From positions 2,356,001 through 2,420,000 of the forward strand of contig NZ_CP080767.1 of NCBI RefSeq assembly GCF_019602855.1: a stretch of 64,000 bases of DNA, read 5' to 3'. Position numbers and translations under genes: made by a program. Below the pieces are notes generated by a model that was not told the origin of the DNA, did no database searches, and saw only the letters and a program-made list of their open reading frames with translations. Numbering within the stretch: the first letter of the stretch is position 1; every line of letters starts with the position of its first letter. This DNA comes from Cupriavidus pinatubonensis (GTDB taxonomy: Bacteria; Pseudomonadota; Gammaproteobacteria; Burkholderiales; Burkholderiaceae). This document shows positions 8,816 to 18,913 of the stretch, in pieces.

Positions 8816-8962
8816 TCAAGGCTTGTCGTTGTCCAGCAGAATGGCCTCTCCCGGCCGGTCCAGATCGTCGTACTGCCCGGCGTGCAGCGCCCACCACAAG
8901 GCACCGGCGATGACCACGACAAGGACCAGGCTCATTGGGACCAACAGGTACAGCGTTTCCAT
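8816..8962 (-). CDS. ccoS: cbb3-type oxidase assembly protein CcoS
   Basis: A 48-aa protein starting METLYLLVPMSLVLVVVIAG. One helix is followed by LWWALHAGQYDDLDRPGEAIL, the CcoS signature (W-x-x-x-x-GQYDDLxxPxxxIL). CcoS is needed for insertion of heme and copper cofactors into cbb3 oxidase. The start is 10 bp after the ccoI stop, so ccoI-ccoS form one unit. Longer in-frame extensions upstream overlap ccoI and are not family-like. Confidence 0.95.
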   Translation of the reverse strand: METLYLLVPMSLVLVVVIAGALWWALHAGQYDDLDRPGEAILLDNDKP

Positions 8963-8972
8963 TCCCAGACTC

Positions 8973-11522
8973 CTAGACTCCGTTTCTGCCCGCGCGCAAA
9001 AGGCGCCAGGCATTGGCCACCACCAGCAGCGACGACACCGACATGCCGATCCCTGCCATCCACGCCGTGACAACGCCCGTGGCTGCCAGCGGAATGGCAA
9101 CCACGTTGTAGAAGAAGGCCCAGCCAAGGTTTTGCCGCACCACGCGGCGGGTCTGACGCGCCAGCGCAAGCGCGTGCGCGATGTCGGCGACGTTGCCGTG
9201 GGTCAGGACTGCATCGGCACCTGCCTGTGCAAGCGGAGCGCCGCTACCGATGGCGATAGACACCTGCGCCTGCGCAAGTACTGGCGCGTCGTTGATGCCA
9301 TCGCCGACCGCCAGCACAACGGCGCCCTTGCGCTGAAGCTTCGCGACATAGTCGCGCTTGCCTTCCGGTGATACGGCGCCGATGGCGTGATCCATACCGA
9401 AGCGCGACGCCCACCATTGCACGGTCTCGGCGCTGTCGCCGCTGACCAGGTGGCAACGCGCCCCATGTCGGCTCAGTGCCTCCAGCAGTTGCGGCGTCGA
9501 TTCGCGCGCCTTGTCGGACAATGCGAAGACAGCCAGCATGCCCGCTTCATCGCCGAGCCATACCTGCGTCGACCCTGGAACCGAAACGGTGTCTGCTTCT
9601 TTGATCTGCTCCTTACCGTTTACATTGCGGATTCCGGCCACAAAGGCGGTGCGCCCGAGTCGAAAGCGCTTGCCCTGCATTTGAGCCTCGACCCCCTGCC
9701 CCGGCACATTGCGTACGGTGGCCATGGACGCGCCGCCGATATCGACACCAGCGCTGCCAGCGGCGCTAACCAGCGCCCGCCCTATCGGATGTTCACTGCC
9801 CGCCTCCATGGCAGCCGCCAGCGCCAGGCATTGGGCCGCAGGCTTGGGCCCGAGCGTCTGTTGCCCCGTCAGCGCAAAGCATCCTTCGGTCAAGGTGCCA
9901 GTCTTGTCCAGCACGACATCCGTCACGCCTGCCAGCGTCTCCAGCGCATGTGACCGCGTGAGCAACAGGCCGCGTCGCGACAGCGCGGCACCCGCTGCAG
10001 CCAGCGCAGCCGGCGTGGCAAGGGAAAGCGCGCACGGGCAGCTGACGACCAGCACCGCGACGGTGACCAGCAGGGCCCTTGAAGGGTCAATCCAGAGCGC
10101 CCATACCACGCCGGTCAACGCAGCCAGCACGAGCAACGTGGCCACGAACCAGCCAGCGACACGGTCAGCCAATGCCGCAAGGCGCGGCTTCTCCGCCAGC
10201 GCGCGATCAAGCACGGCCACGATCTCGGCCAGCCGCGTGCCAGCGCCAACGTGATCCACCGCGATTTCCAGGGGGCTGGCGGTGTTGTAGCACCCCGCCA
10301 GCGCCATGTCGCCCACGGTGCGATGCACGGGCCGGCTTTCACCGGTCAGCATGGATTCGTCAAGTTCACTCGCGCCCGATACGATCGTGCCGTCGGCGGG
10401 AATGATTTCCCCCGCCCTGACCCGGATGCGATCTCCGTGCTGAAGGCGCGCGACCGGTACCCGCTCCGGCGCCGCGCCTTCCGCACCAAGCCGCTCGCAT
10501 GTCGCCGGCAACTGGCGCGCCAGCATTTCGGCGCCGCTGCGCGAGGCTTGCCGTACACGCAACTCCAGATAGCGCGCGGCCAGCAGGAAGGCGACGAACA
10601 TCGTCACAGAATCGAAATACACCTCGCCAACACCGCGCACTGTCGCCACGGTGCTGGCCACAAACCCGGCGGCAACGCCGATAGCGACCGGCACATCCAT
10701 GCCTAGATGCCGCTGGCGCAGGCTGCGCCGGGCACCCGAGAAGATCGGCGATGCCGAATAGAAGACGACCGGCAACGTCAGGGCCAGGCTGGCCCAGCGC
10801 ATCAATTGCAGCATGCCGGGGTCAATCGTGGCCTCGTGCGTGTAGATCGGCCACGCGTACATCATCACCTGCATCATGCCGAGCATGGCTACGGCCATAC
10901 GCATCAGCAGGCTGCGACGCGCACGACGGTCAGCCTCGTCGCTGCGGGAGACCTCGAACGGCCATGCTACGTAGCCGATCTCGGCCAATGCGGCCAGCAG
11001 GCCGGAAACCGTCTGCTCCGCATCGCGCCATCGCACAACGACGCGGCGCGTCGCCACGTTTGCGATCGTGGATTCCACGCCAGGCAAGCGCCCCAGATGC
11101 TGCTCGATCAGCCAGGCGCAGGCCGCGCAACGGATGCTTTCGGGCGCCAGCGTGATCTCGGCGCGGCCGCCTTCAAGCGGGCGCACGAACTGGCTGCGAA
11201 GTTCAGGCGTATCGTAGGCCGCCCAGACCGGTTCGGATTCCCGCCTGGCGGAGTCATCGATGGGACGGGCAAAGCGTGCCTCGTCCCCATAGAGATGGGC
11301 AAAGCCGGCGGAATGAAGCGTGCGTGCCAGGGTCTGGCATCCGCCACAGCAAAATACGCGCCGCTGGCCGGCCATCTCCTCGGCCAACGCCTGGCCCGCG
11401 GGCACTGGCTGCCCACAATGGAAACACGCCGACCGCGCGGCCGGCGCCGTGCGCTTGACGGAAGCGTTCTGGAGGGCGGACGACGGAGGGTCCGCAAGGA
11501 GGTTGGCGTGTGGGGCGGACAT
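8973..11522 (-). CDS. ccoI: Copper-translocating P-type ATPase CcoI (FixI)
   Basis: An 849-aa P1B-type ATPase supplying copper for cbb3 oxidase assembly; CcoI/FixI-type pumps export Cu(I) to the periplasmic side. Visible elements: an N-terminal cysteine-rich region (Cys33-x2-Cys36 and CCGGC at 58-62) of the type found only in this subgroup; an HMA-like site RCAACAW at 131-137; eight expected helices; the intramembrane CPC motif at 495-497; the phosphorylation site Asp539 in DKTGTLTEG; and SEHPIG of the nucleotide-binding domain plus GDGINDAP of the hinge. It carries its own FNR-like box 52 bp upstream. It is followed by ccoS. Confidence 0.95.
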   Translation of the reverse strand: MSAPHANLLADPPSSALQNASVKRTAPAARSACFHCGQPVPAGQALAEEMAGQRRVFCCGGCQTLARTLHSAGFAHLYGDEARFARPIDDSARRESEPVWAAYDTPELRSQFVRPLEGGRAEITLAPESIRCAACAWLIEQHLGRLPGVESTIANVATRRVVVRWRDAEQTVSGLLAALAEIGYVAWPFEVSRSDEADRRARRSLLMRMAVAMLGMMQVMMYAWPIYTHEATIDPGMLQLMRWASLALTLPVVFYSASPIFSGARRSLRQRHLGMDVPVAIGVAAGFVASTVATVRGVGEVYFDSVTMFVAFLLAARYLELRVRQASRSGAEMLARQLPATCERLGAEGAAPERVPVARLQHGDRIRVRAGEIIPADGTIVSGASELDESMLTGESRPVHRTVGDMALAGCYNTASPLEIAVDHVGAGTRLAEIVAVLDRALAEKPRLAALADRVAGWFVATLLVLAALTGVVWALWIDPSRALLVTVAVLVVSCPCALSLATPAALAAAGAALSRRGLLLTRSHALETLAGVTDVVLDKTGTLTEGCFALTGQQTLGPKPAAQCLALAAAMEAGSEHPIGRALVSAAGSAGVDIGGASMATVRNVPGQGVEAQMQGKRFRLGRTAFVAGIRNVNGKEQIKEADTVSVPGSTQVWLGDEAGMLAVFALSDKARESTPQLLEALSRHGARCHLVSGDSAETVQWWASRFGMDHAIGAVSPEGKRDYVAKLQRKGAVVLAVGDGINDAPVLAQAQVSIAIGSGAPLAQAGADAVLTHGNVADIAHALALARQTRRVVRQNLGWAFFYNVVAIPLAATGVVTAWMAGIGMSVSSLLVVANAWRLLRAGRNGV

Positions 11523-11573
11523 GGAGATCTTTTTTTACCCGTTGGAGGGTATATGCCGATCTCCAAATCGGCC

Positions 11574-11587
11574 TTGATATAGGTCAA
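11574..11587. promoter_or_regulatory. FNR-like box upstream of ccoI
   Basis: TTGATATAGGTCAA matches TTGAT-N4-ATCAA with one mismatch (GTCAA for ATCAA). It lies 52 bp before the ccoI start, so ccoI-ccoS is probably a second FNR-controlled transcript. Confidence 0.7.
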
Positions 11588-11624
11588 TAATGGCCGGCTG
11601 CCTTCGCTAATCCGGCCGCAACGC

Positions 11625-12722
11625 TCAGGTGAGCGAGGTATCCATAGTGCGCCGTTCGGATTCCAGGTACTCGCGGGACTGCATCTCGATAATGCGCGAG
11701 ACCGTACGGTGGAATTCGCTGGCCATCTGACCTTCGACGTAAAGCTCATCCGCAGGCACTTCAGCGGACATCAGCAGCTTGACCTTGTGGTCGTAGAATA
11801 CGTCGATCAGCCATGTGAAACGACGGGCTTCCGACGACATCCGCGGCGTCATGCGCGGAACATCGGACAAAATAACAGTGTGGAACTGGGATGCCAGCTC
11901 CAGGTAGTCGTTCTGCGAGCGCGGGCCCCCACACAGCGTCGCAAAGTCGAACCAGACCACGCCATTCGCCTTGCGCAGAGCACGCAGTTCGCGGTGTTCG
12001 ATATGCAGTACCGGCGACTCATCGGCCACGCCCGCGATGGACGTAAAGGCATCGCGCAGCGCCGAGTTGGCCTTGGCATCGAGCGGCGTGTGATACGCCT
12101 CGACCTGTTCCAGTGCGCGCTTGCGATAGTCGATCCCGGCATCGACATTGAGCACGTCCAGCTTCTGCTGGAGCAACGCAATGGCGGGCAACACGCGGTC
12201 ACGGTGCAGGCCGTCCGGGTACAGCAGGTCCGGGCGGTAATTGGACGTCATGACGAACTGCACGCCATTCTCGAACATCTGTTGCAGCAGCCGGTGCAGC
12301 ATCATGGCATCCGCGACGTCACTGACGTGGAACTCGTCGAAGCAGATCAGACGGTAGCGCCGGGCGATCCGTTTGGCCAGTTCGTCCAGCGGATCGGGAC
12401 GGCCACGCAGCTCTTCGAGCTGGCGATGCACTTCGCGCATGAACTCATGGAAGTGCAGGCGGGTCTTGCGCACGACCGGGACGCACGTATAGAAGCTGTC
12501 CATCAGGAAGGACTTCCCACGCCCCACCCCGCCCCACATGTACACGCCCTTGGGTACTTCCGGGTGCACCAGCAGCTTGCGAATGGCATTGCTGCGCCGG
12601 CTCTTGTAGGCCACCCATTCGTCGTAGCACTGCTGCAGGCGCGCCACGGCGCGCAACTGCGCCTCGTCGGAATGGTAGCCGCGCTCCTTCAGTTCCTTCT
12701 CGTAGTACTCGCTGACGTTCAT
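11625..12722 (-). CDS. zapE: Cell division protein ZapE (AFG1-family ATPase)
   Basis: A 365-aa P-loop ATPase of the AFG1/ZapE family, a Z-ring-associated ATPase in proteobacteria. Walker A is GGVGRGKS at 64-71 and Walker B LICFDEFHV at about 125-133. The Arg/Asn sensor-like segment FVMTSNYRPDLLYPDGLHRDRVLP is characteristic of the family. The start MNVSEYYEKELKERGYHSD is the usual one. It lies on the same strand as the odhAB-lpd operon and downstream of it, separated by a terminator-like hairpin after lpdA. Confidence 0.94.
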   Translation of the reverse strand: MNVSEYYEKELKERGYHSDEAQLRAVARLQQCYDEWVAYKSRRSNAIRKLLVHPEVPKGVYMWGGVGRGKSFLMDSFYTCVPVVRKTRLHFHEFMREVHRQLEELRGRPDPLDELAKRIARRYRLICFDEFHVSDVADAMMLHRLLQQMFENGVQFVMTSNYRPDLLYPDGLHRDRVLPAIALLQQKLDVLNVDAGIDYRKRALEQVEAYHTPLDAKANSALRDAFTSIAGVADESPVLHIEHRELRALRKANGVVWFDFATLCGGPRSQNDYLELASQFHTVILSDVPRMTPRMSSEARRFTWLIDVFYDHKVKLLMSAEVPADELYVEGQMASEFHRTVSRIIEMQSREYLESERRTMDTSLT

Positions 12723-12816
12723 GCTGGCTGCTTCGTTCTGGACTGCGCGCGAAAGGCACCAATACGCCCTTCGCGGCCATGCCCGGCACCGTTTCGATCC
12801 GGCATGGTTTGCAAGT

Positions 12817-12847
12817 GAAAACGGCGCGCCGCTGTTGCGGCGCGCCG
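12817..12847 (-). terminator. Intrinsic terminator after lpdA
   Basis: An 11-bp GC-rich stem (CGGCGCGCCGC with its complement, 12822-12832 and 12837-12847) with a 4-nt loop, followed on the minus strand by TTTTC. It lies 28 bp past the lpdA stop and ends the odhA-odhB-lpdA transcript. Confidence 0.8.
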
Positions 12848-12874
12848 GTGCTCAGGCAAATGCAGGCAAAGGCC

Positions 12875-14299
12875 TTACATATTGAGCTGACGCTTGTCGA
12901 CGGCCAGCGCGGCTTCGCGCATGACTTCCGACATCGACGGGTGCGGATGGCAGACGCGGCCGATATCTTCGCTCGCCGCCTTGAACTCCATCGCCACAAC
13001 GGCCTCGGCGATCAGGTCCGACGCGTTGGCGGCGACGATGTGCACGCCCAGGATCTCGTCGGTCTTGGCATCGGCCAGCATCTTGACGAAGCCTTCCGGA
13101 TGACCCATGCCGAGTGCACGGCCATTGGCCATGAACGGGAACTGGCCAGCCTTGAACTCGCGGCCTTCGGCCTTGAGCTGTGCTTCGGTCTTGCCCACCC
13201 ATGCGATTTCCGGGAAGGTGTAGATCACCCACGGAATGCAGTTGTAGTCGATGTGCGGCTTCTGGCCGGCGATGCGCTCGGCCACAGCCACGCCTTCGTC
13301 CTCGGCCTTGTGGGCGAGCATCGGGCCACGCACCACGTCGCCGATGGCCCACAGGCCCGGCACCTTGGTTGCGCAGTGATCGTCGACTTCGATGAAGCCG
13401 CGCTGATCAGCGGCCAGGCCGACAGCTTCCAGGCCCAGGTTGTCGGTGTTCGGGACGCGGCCGACCGACACGATCAGGCGATCGACTTCCAGCGTCTGGG
13501 CAGCGCCATCCTTGTCGGTGTACTTGACGGTCACGCCGCTCTTGCCGGTCGTCACTTCGTCAACCTTCACGCCGAGGCTGAACTTCAGGCCCTGCTTGGT
13601 CAGCTGCTTCTGCGCTTCCTTGGCCACGCCTTCGTCAGCGGCACCCAGGAATGCGGGCAGCGCTTCCAGCACGGTCACTTCAGCACCGAGACGGCGCCAC
13701 ACCGAGCCCAGCTCCAGGCCGATCACGCCGGCGCCGATCACGCCCAGCTTCTTCGGCACTGCTGGGAACTTGAGCGCGCCTTCGTTATCGCTGACCAGGT
13801 CGTTGTCGACCGTGATACCCGGAAGATGGCGAGCCTTCGAACCAGTAGCGATGATGACTTGCTTTGCGGTCACGACTTCACCGGCGACCTCGACCTGGAA
13901 GCCCTCGGCGGTCTTGCCGACGAACTTGCCGTAGCCCTTGAGCAGCGTCACCTTGTTCTTGCGGAACAGGAACTCGATGCCCTTGGTCATCTTGCCGACG
14001 ATGTCGTCCTTGCGCTTGAGCATCTTGGACACGTCGACCTTGACGTCGCCCACGGTAATGCCGTGGTCGGCCAGATGGTGCTGGGCGTTCTCGAATTCTT
14101 CCGAAGAAGCCAGCAGCGCCTTCGAGGGAATGCAACCCACGTTCAGGCAGGTGCCGCCCAGGCGCGGTTCGTTCTTGGGATCGTCGTAGGCGTTGCCTTC
14201 GCAGCACGCCACGTTCAGGCCGAGCTGGCCGGCACGGATAGCGGCGATATAGCCGCCGGGGCCGGCGCCGATCACCAGCACGTCGAATTGTTTGCTCAT
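12875..14299 (-). CDS. lpdA: Dihydrolipoamide dehydrogenase (E3 of 2-oxoglutarate dehydrogenase)
   Basis: A 474-aa FAD-dependent disulfide oxidoreductase that reoxidises dihydrolipoyl groups and reduces NAD+. The FAD site is [17 protein letters not shown] near the N-terminus, the redox-active pair is in [16 protein letters not shown], the second Rossmann motif is [13 protein letters not shown], and the C-terminal His-Glu dyad is in CHPHPSMSE. It has no lipoyl domain, unlike the E3 proteins of some pyruvate dehydrogenase operons. The start [11 protein letters not shown] was chosen; 14 in-frame codons upstream are not conserved. It is the third gene of odhA-odhB-lpdA. Confidence 0.96.
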   Translation of the reverse strand: MSKQFDVLVIGAGPGGYIAAIRAGQLGLNVACCEGNAYDDPKNEPRLGGTCLNVGCIPSKALLASSEEFENAQHHLADHGITVGDVKVDVSKMLKRKDDIVGKMTKGIEFLFRKNKVTLLKGYGKFVGKTAEGFQVEVAGEVVTAKQVIIATGSKARHLPGITVDNDLVSDNEGALKFPAVPKKLGVIGAGVIGLELGSVWRRLGAEVTVLEALPAFLGAADEGVAKEAQKQLTKQGLKFSLGVKVDEVTTGKSGVTVKYTDKDGAAQTLEVDRLIVSVGRVPNTDNLGLEAVGLAADQRGFIEVDDHCATKVPGLWAIGDVVRGPMLAHKAEDEGVAVAERIAGQKPHIDYNCIPWVIYTFPEIAWVGKTEAQLKAEGREFKAGQFPFMANGRALGMGHPEGFVKMLADAKTDEILGVHIVAANASDLIAEAVVAMEFKAASEDIGRVCHPHPSMSEVMREAALAVDKRQLNM

Positions 14300-14404
14300 G
14301 GAAATTCCTTTCTGGGCGCCGACAGCAGCTTGTGCCGGCACTCCCTCAACACTGGGAACACGCCCCGCGCGACCGATTGCGGCAGCGCGCGGGGAAACCG
14401 GTTC

Positions 14405-15664
14405 TTACAGGTCCAGCAGCAGGCGGGCCGGATCTTCCAGCGCTTCCTTCATCGCCACCAGGCCCAGCACGGCTTCGCGGCCATCGATGATGCGGTGGTC
14501 ATACGACATGGCCAGGTAGTTCATCGGACGGATCACGATCTGGCCGTCTTCCACCACGGCGCGATCCTTGGTCGCGTGCACGCCCAGGATGGCCGATTGC
14601 GGCGGGTTGATGATCGGAGTCGACAGCATCGAACCGAACGTGCCGCCGTTCGAGATTGAGAACGTACCGCCGGTCAGTTCTTCCAGCGACAGCTTGCCGT
14701 CGCGGGCCTTGGCGCCGAACTCGGCGATCTTCTTCTCGATGTCGGCCAGGCTCATCTGGTCGGCGTTGCGCAGAATCGGCACCACCAGGCCACGCGGCGA
14801 GCCGACAGCGATACCGATGTCGAAGTAACCGTGGTAAACGATGTCGTTGCCGTCGACCGACGCGTTGATGACCGGGTACTTCTTCAGCGCGTGGACAGCG
14901 GCCTTCACGAAGAACGACATGAAGCCGAGCTTCACGCCGTGTTCCTTCTCGAAGCGGTCCTTGTACTTGTTGCGCAGATCCATCACCGGCTTCATGTTCA
15001 CTTCATTGAAGGTGGTGAGGATGGCGTTGGTCGATTGCGACTGCACCAGGCGCTCGGCGATACGGGCGCGCAGGCGGCTCATCGGCACGCGCTCTTCCGG
15101 ACGGTCGCCCAGCGCGGCGAAGTCCACATTGGCAGCAACTTGCGGCAGGGCCGGCTTGGCGGCGGCGGGTGCCGGCGCCGCCTTGGCGGCCGGTGCGGGT
15201 GCCGGAGCAGCCGAAGCGCCCAGCACGTCGCCCTTGGTGATGCGGCCATCCTTGCCGGTGCCGGCGACCTGGCCAGCCGACAGGCCGGCTTCGGCCATCA
15301 GCTTGGCAGCCGACGGCATGGCGACTGCGCCAGCGGCGGCCGGCGCAGCAGCGGCGGCAGCAGCCGGTGCGGCAGCGGCCGGAGCCGGTGCGGCGGCGGC
15401 GGGAGCCGCAGCGCCAGCGGTGGCTTCGGTGTCGATCTTGGCGATCAGTTCATCGGCCACGACGGTGTCGCCGTCGTTCTTGATGATCTGCGACAGCACG
15501 CCGGCCGACGGTGCCGGCACTTCCAGCACGACCTTGTCGGTCTCGATCTCGATCAGGATCTCGTCCTGGGCGACGGCTTCGCCAGGCTTCTTCTTCCAGT
15601 TCAGCATGGTCGCTTCGGCGACCGATTCGGACAGTTGCGGAACCTTGACGTCAACAATAGCCAT
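14405..15664 (-). CDS. odhB: Dihydrolipoyllysine succinyltransferase (E2 of 2-oxoglutarate dehydrogenase)
   Basis: A 419-aa E2 core protein of the TCA-cycle 2-oxoglutarate dehydrogenase complex. The lipoyl domain is at about residues 2-77, with the lipoyl Lys in [14 protein letters not shown]. It is followed by a very Ala/Pro-rich swinging linker, a peripheral subunit-binding domain ([24 protein letters not shown]), a second Ala/Pro linker, and the catalytic acyltransferase domain. The catalytic motif is [13 protein letters not shown] near the C-terminus. It lies 86 bp after odhA and 105 bp before lpdA. Confidence 0.97.
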   Translation of the reverse strand: MAIVDVKVPQLSESVAEATMLNWKKKPGEAVAQDEILIEIETDKVVLEVPAPSAGVLSQIIKNDGDTVVADELIAKIDTEATAGAAAPAAAAPAPAAAAPAAAAAAAPAAAGAVAMPSAAKLMAEAGLSAGQVAGTGKDGRITKGDVLGASAAPAPAPAAKAAPAPAAAKPALPQVAANVDFAALGDRPEERVPMSRLRARIAERLVQSQSTNAILTTFNEVNMKPVMDLRNKYKDRFEKEHGVKLGFMSFFVKAAVHALKKYPVINASVDGNDIVYHGYFDIGIAVGSPRGLVVPILRNADQMSLADIEKKIAEFGAKARDGKLSLEELTGGTFSISNGGTFGSMLSTPIINPPQSAILGVHATKDRAVVEDGQIVIRPMNYLAMSYDHRIIDGREAVLGLVAMKEALEDPARLLLDL

Positions 15665-15750
15665 GGTTGTGAATTCCTCGTGTATGCGTTTTGTTCTTCA
15701 GGCAGGAAAGAACACGGCGGTCACCTGCGAGCGCCGCCGTGCTGCCACAT

Positions 15751-18603
15751 TTACTTGGTCAGGACAAAGCCCTTGAGCTTCGAGAACGCCGCGTCCAGCA
15801 GCGCCTTCTGTTGCTCGTTGTGCTTTGCGTAGTAGCCCACTGCCGGCGAAGCGGAGGCGGGACGACCGGCATAACCGAGCTTCTGGCCTTCCGTCATGTT
15901 TTCCATGATGTAGTGCTGCACGAAGAACCAGGCACCCTGGTTCTGGGGCTCGTCCTGGCACCACAGGATTTCGTTGGCGTTCGGGTACTTCTTGAGCTCC
16001 GTGGCCAGCGCCTTGTGCGGGAACGGATACAGCTGTTCCACGCGGATGATCGCGGTGTCGTTCGCCTCGCGTTCCTTGCGCGTGTTGACCAGGTCGTAGT
16101 AGACCTTGCCCGAGCACATGATCACGCGCTTGACCTTGCTGGCGTTCAGTTCCTCGTGGTCGGGGATGACCGTTTCGAAGTGACCCTTGGCCAGGTCGGA
16201 CAGCGGCGAGACGGCGTCCTTGTTACGCAGCAGCGACTTCGGCGTCATGATCACCAGCGGCTTGCGGAACAGACGGATCATCTGGCGACGCAGCAGGTGG
16301 AAGATCTGGGCCGGCGTGGTCGGCTGGCAGACCTGCATGTTGTGGTCCGCGCAGAGTTGCAGGAAGCGCTCGATACGTGCCGAGCTGTGTTCCGGACCCT
16401 GGCCTTCGTAGCCGTGCGGCAGCATCAGCGTCAGGCCCGAGGCACGGCCCCACTTCACTTCACCCGACGAGATGAACTGGTCGATCACGACCTGCGCGCC
16501 GTTGACGAAGTCACCGAATTGGGCTTCCCAGATCACCATCGCGTTCGGTTCGGCAGCCGAGTAGCCGTATTCGAAGCCGAGCACGGCTTCTTCCGACAGC
16601 ACCGAATCAATCACGGTGAACGGTGCCTGGTTTTCCGACACGTTCTGCAGCGGCACATACGAGCCGGCATCCCAGCGCTCACGGGCCTGGTCGTGCAGCA
16701 CGGCGTGGCGGTGCGTGAAGGTGCCGCGGCCGGCGTCCTGGCCGGTGATACGCACGGGATAGCCCGATGCCACCAGCGAGGCGAAGGCCAGGTGTTCACC
16801 CATGCCCCAGTCCAGCGGCTGATCGCCGCGACCCATGTTGGCGCGGTCCTTGACGACCTTCTCCACCAGCGGGTGCAGCTTCAGCGTCTCAGGCGTGGTG
16901 GTGATGCGCTCGGCCAGGCGTTTCAGCTCGGTCACCGGCACGGCAGTGTCGGCAGCATCGGTCCACTTGCGGTTCAGGAACGGCATCCAGTCCACGGCGA
17001 ACTTGTTCTTGAAGTTCGACAGGACGGGGTCGGAGGTATGCTTGCCGGCGTCCATCGCGGCGCGGTATTCCTTGACCTTCTGGTCACCGAAGTCGGCCGG
17101 AACCAGGTTCTGCGCGACCAGCTTGTCGGCGTACAGCTTGCGCGTGCCCGGATGCTGGCTGATCTTCTTGTACATCAGCGGCTGCGTGACAGCCGGAGTG
17201 TCCTGCTCGTTGTGGCCCAGCTTGCGGAAGCAGATGATGTCGACCACGACGTCCTTGTTGAATTCCATGCGGAAATCAACGGCGAGCTGCATGGCGTACA
17301 CCACGGCTTCAGGATCGTCGCCGTTCACGTGCAGCACCGGCGCCTCGATCATCTTGACCACGTCCGTGCAGTACAGCGTCGAACGGGCGTCGCGCGGGTC
17401 CGAAGTCGTGAAACCGATCTGGTTGTTGATGACGATGTGCATCGAGCCGCCCGTGCCGTAGCCGCGGGTCTGCGCGAGGTTCAGCGTCTCCATCACCACG
17501 CCCTGGCCGGCAAAGGCCGCGTCGCCGTGCACTTGCACCGGCAGCACTTCCTTGTGGCCGGCGTCGCCGCGGCGCTCCTGGCGCGCCTTGGACGAGCCCT
17601 CGACCACCGGGTTGACGATTTCCAGGTGCGACGGGTTGAACGCGAGCGACAGGTGAACCGGGCCGCCTTGCGTCGAGACATCGCTCGAGAAACCCTTGTG
17701 GTACTTGACGTCACCGGCCGGCAGGTCGTCGACGTGCTTGCCTTCGAATTCGGCGAACAGATCAGCCGGCATCTTGCCCAGCGTATTGACCAGCACGTTC
17801 AGGCGGCCGCGGTGGGCCATGCCGATCACGATTTCCTGCACGCCCTTGCTGCCCGCTTCCTGGATCAGCTCGTCCATGGCCGCGATGAAGCTCTCGCCAC
17901 CTTCGAGCGAGAAGCGCTTCTGGCCGACGTACTTGGTGTGGAGGAAGCGCTCCAGGCCTTCGGCCGCGGTCAGGCGGTCCAGGATGTGCTTCTTCTTTTC
18001 CAGCGTGAACACCGGCTTGGAACGCGTGGATTCCAGGCGCTCCTGCCACCAGCGCTTCTGCGCCTGGTCGCTCACATACATGAATTCGGCGCCGATGGTG
18101 CCGCAGTAGGTTTCGCGCAGGTTGTTCAGCAACTCGCGCAGGCTCATCGACTCCTTGCCAAAGTAGGTATTGCTGGCATTGAAGACGATGTCGAGATCAG
18201 CTTCGGAGAAGCCGTAGAAAGCCGGGTCCAGATCCGGAAGGGGCGGACGCTCCTGGCGCTTGAGCGGGTCCAGGTCGGCCCAGTGCGACCCAATGTTGCG
18301 GTAGGCGGCGATCAGCTGGGTGGCAGCGACACGCTTGCGACCCATGTCGGAATCGGCCGAGGCAACGATGGTCTTGATGGGGCCTGCTTTGGCGCGCTCG
18401 GCGAACGAGGCAACGATGGGAGCGTGCGGAACGTCACGCGAATTGGAACCATCGACGGCCGGGACGTTCTGCATCGCGTCGAAATACGCGCGCCAGTTGT
18501 CGGGAACCGAAGTGGGGTTCTGGAGATAGGCTTCGTACAGCTCTTCAACGTACGGGGCGTTGCCGCCGAAGAGATACGAATTGCTCTGATACTGCTGCAT
18601 CAT
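15751..18603 (-). CDS. odhA: 2-oxoglutarate dehydrogenase E1 component
   Basis: A 950-aa thiamine-diphosphate-dependent decarboxylase that feeds succinyl groups to OdhB. The N-terminal helix that binds E2 is present (SYLFGGNAPYVEELYEAYLQ). GMAHRGRLNVLVNTLGK, the TPP/Mg region GDDPEAVVYAMQLAVDFR and CFRKLGHNEQDTPAVTQP are clear family blocks, as is the C-terminal LPHGYEGQGPEHSSARIERFLQ region. Length is normal for SucA/OdhA (about 930-950 aa). The gene leads odhA-odhB-lpdA; a GGAG ribosome-binding sequence lies about 14 bp before the ATG. Confidence 0.97.
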   Translation of the reverse strand: MMQQYQSNSYLFGGNAPYVEELYEAYLQNPTSVPDNWRAYFDAMQNVPAVDGSNSRDVPHAPIVASFAERAKAGPIKTIVASADSDMGRKRVAATQLIAAYRNIGSHWADLDPLKRQERPPLPDLDPAFYGFSEADLDIVFNASNTYFGKESMSLRELLNNLRETYCGTIGAEFMYVSDQAQKRWWQERLESTRSKPVFTLEKKKHILDRLTAAEGLERFLHTKYVGQKRFSLEGGESFIAAMDELIQEAGSKGVQEIVIGMAHRGRLNVLVNTLGKMPADLFAEFEGKHVDDLPAGDVKYHKGFSSDVSTQGGPVHLSLAFNPSHLEIVNPVVEGSSKARQERRGDAGHKEVLPVQVHGDAAFAGQGVVMETLNLAQTRGYGTGGSMHIVINNQIGFTTSDPRDARSTLYCTDVVKMIEAPVLHVNGDDPEAVVYAMQLAVDFRMEFNKDVVVDIICFRKLGHNEQDTPAVTQPLMYKKISQHPGTRKLYADKLVAQNLVPADFGDQKVKEYRAAMDAGKHTSDPVLSNFKNKFAVDWMPFLNRKWTDAADTAVPVTELKRLAERITTTPETLKLHPLVEKVVKDRANMGRGDQPLDWGMGEHLAFASLVASGYPVRITGQDAGRGTFTHRHAVLHDQARERWDAGSYVPLQNVSENQAPFTVIDSVLSEEAVLGFEYGYSAAEPNAMVIWEAQFGDFVNGAQVVIDQFISSGEVKWGRASGLTLMLPHGYEGQGPEHSSARIERFLQLCADHNMQVCQPTTPAQIFHLLRRQMIRLFRKPLVIMTPKSLLRNKDAVSPLSDLAKGHFETVIPDHEELNASKVKRVIMCSGKVYYDLVNTRKEREANDTAIIRVEQLYPFPHKALATELKKYPNANEILWCQDEPQNQGAWFFVQHYIMENMTEGQKLGYAGRPASASPAVGYYAKHNEQQKALLDAAFSKLKGFVLTK

Positions 18604-18913
18604 GGGACGCTCACTTTTCTCCGGGTATGCCGGAGTTCAGCGGGTTATTCAACCTTCCGCGACACGGCTTGACCGGTTAGCGGATCGCAAACAACTCTTG
18701 GGAGCCCAACGAACGGCCCTTGGACAAACGGCACCACTAGGGCGCCGGAGTATAAGTGCCGCCACAAGGCCCGAAAGGGCAAGTTGTGCGGGGAAGGACC
18801 TAAGTCTTCACGCCGGTAAGAATAGCACGTTTGCTTATGCGCTATGTGGACTTTTCGCGATGTGGTATTACACGCCGCATTAATTCGCGTCTCAAACAAC
18901 AGATCCGCAACAA
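18604..18913. other. 310-bp gap upstream of odhA
   Basis: No gene is supported. The gap holds the odhA leader and a possible promoter: TATACT on the minus strand at 18754-18749, which would give a leader of about 140 nt. No convincing -35 at the right distance is seen. A small GCCC-GAAA-GGGC hairpin lies just upstream of it. Confidence 0.45.

Noticed and set aside
15130-15420. Repeated Ala/Pro codons in odhB as a possible tandem DNA repeat
   Set aside because: This is the flexible linker normal for E2 proteins; no regular DNA repeat unit is seen.
15691-18672. Plus-strand open frame of nearly 1000 codons opposite odhA
   Set aside because: Same GC-driven mirror effect; odhA on the other strand is certain.
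18645-18899. 84-codon minus-strand frame upstream of odhA
   Set aside because: It covers the likely odhA promoter and leader and has no family-like features.
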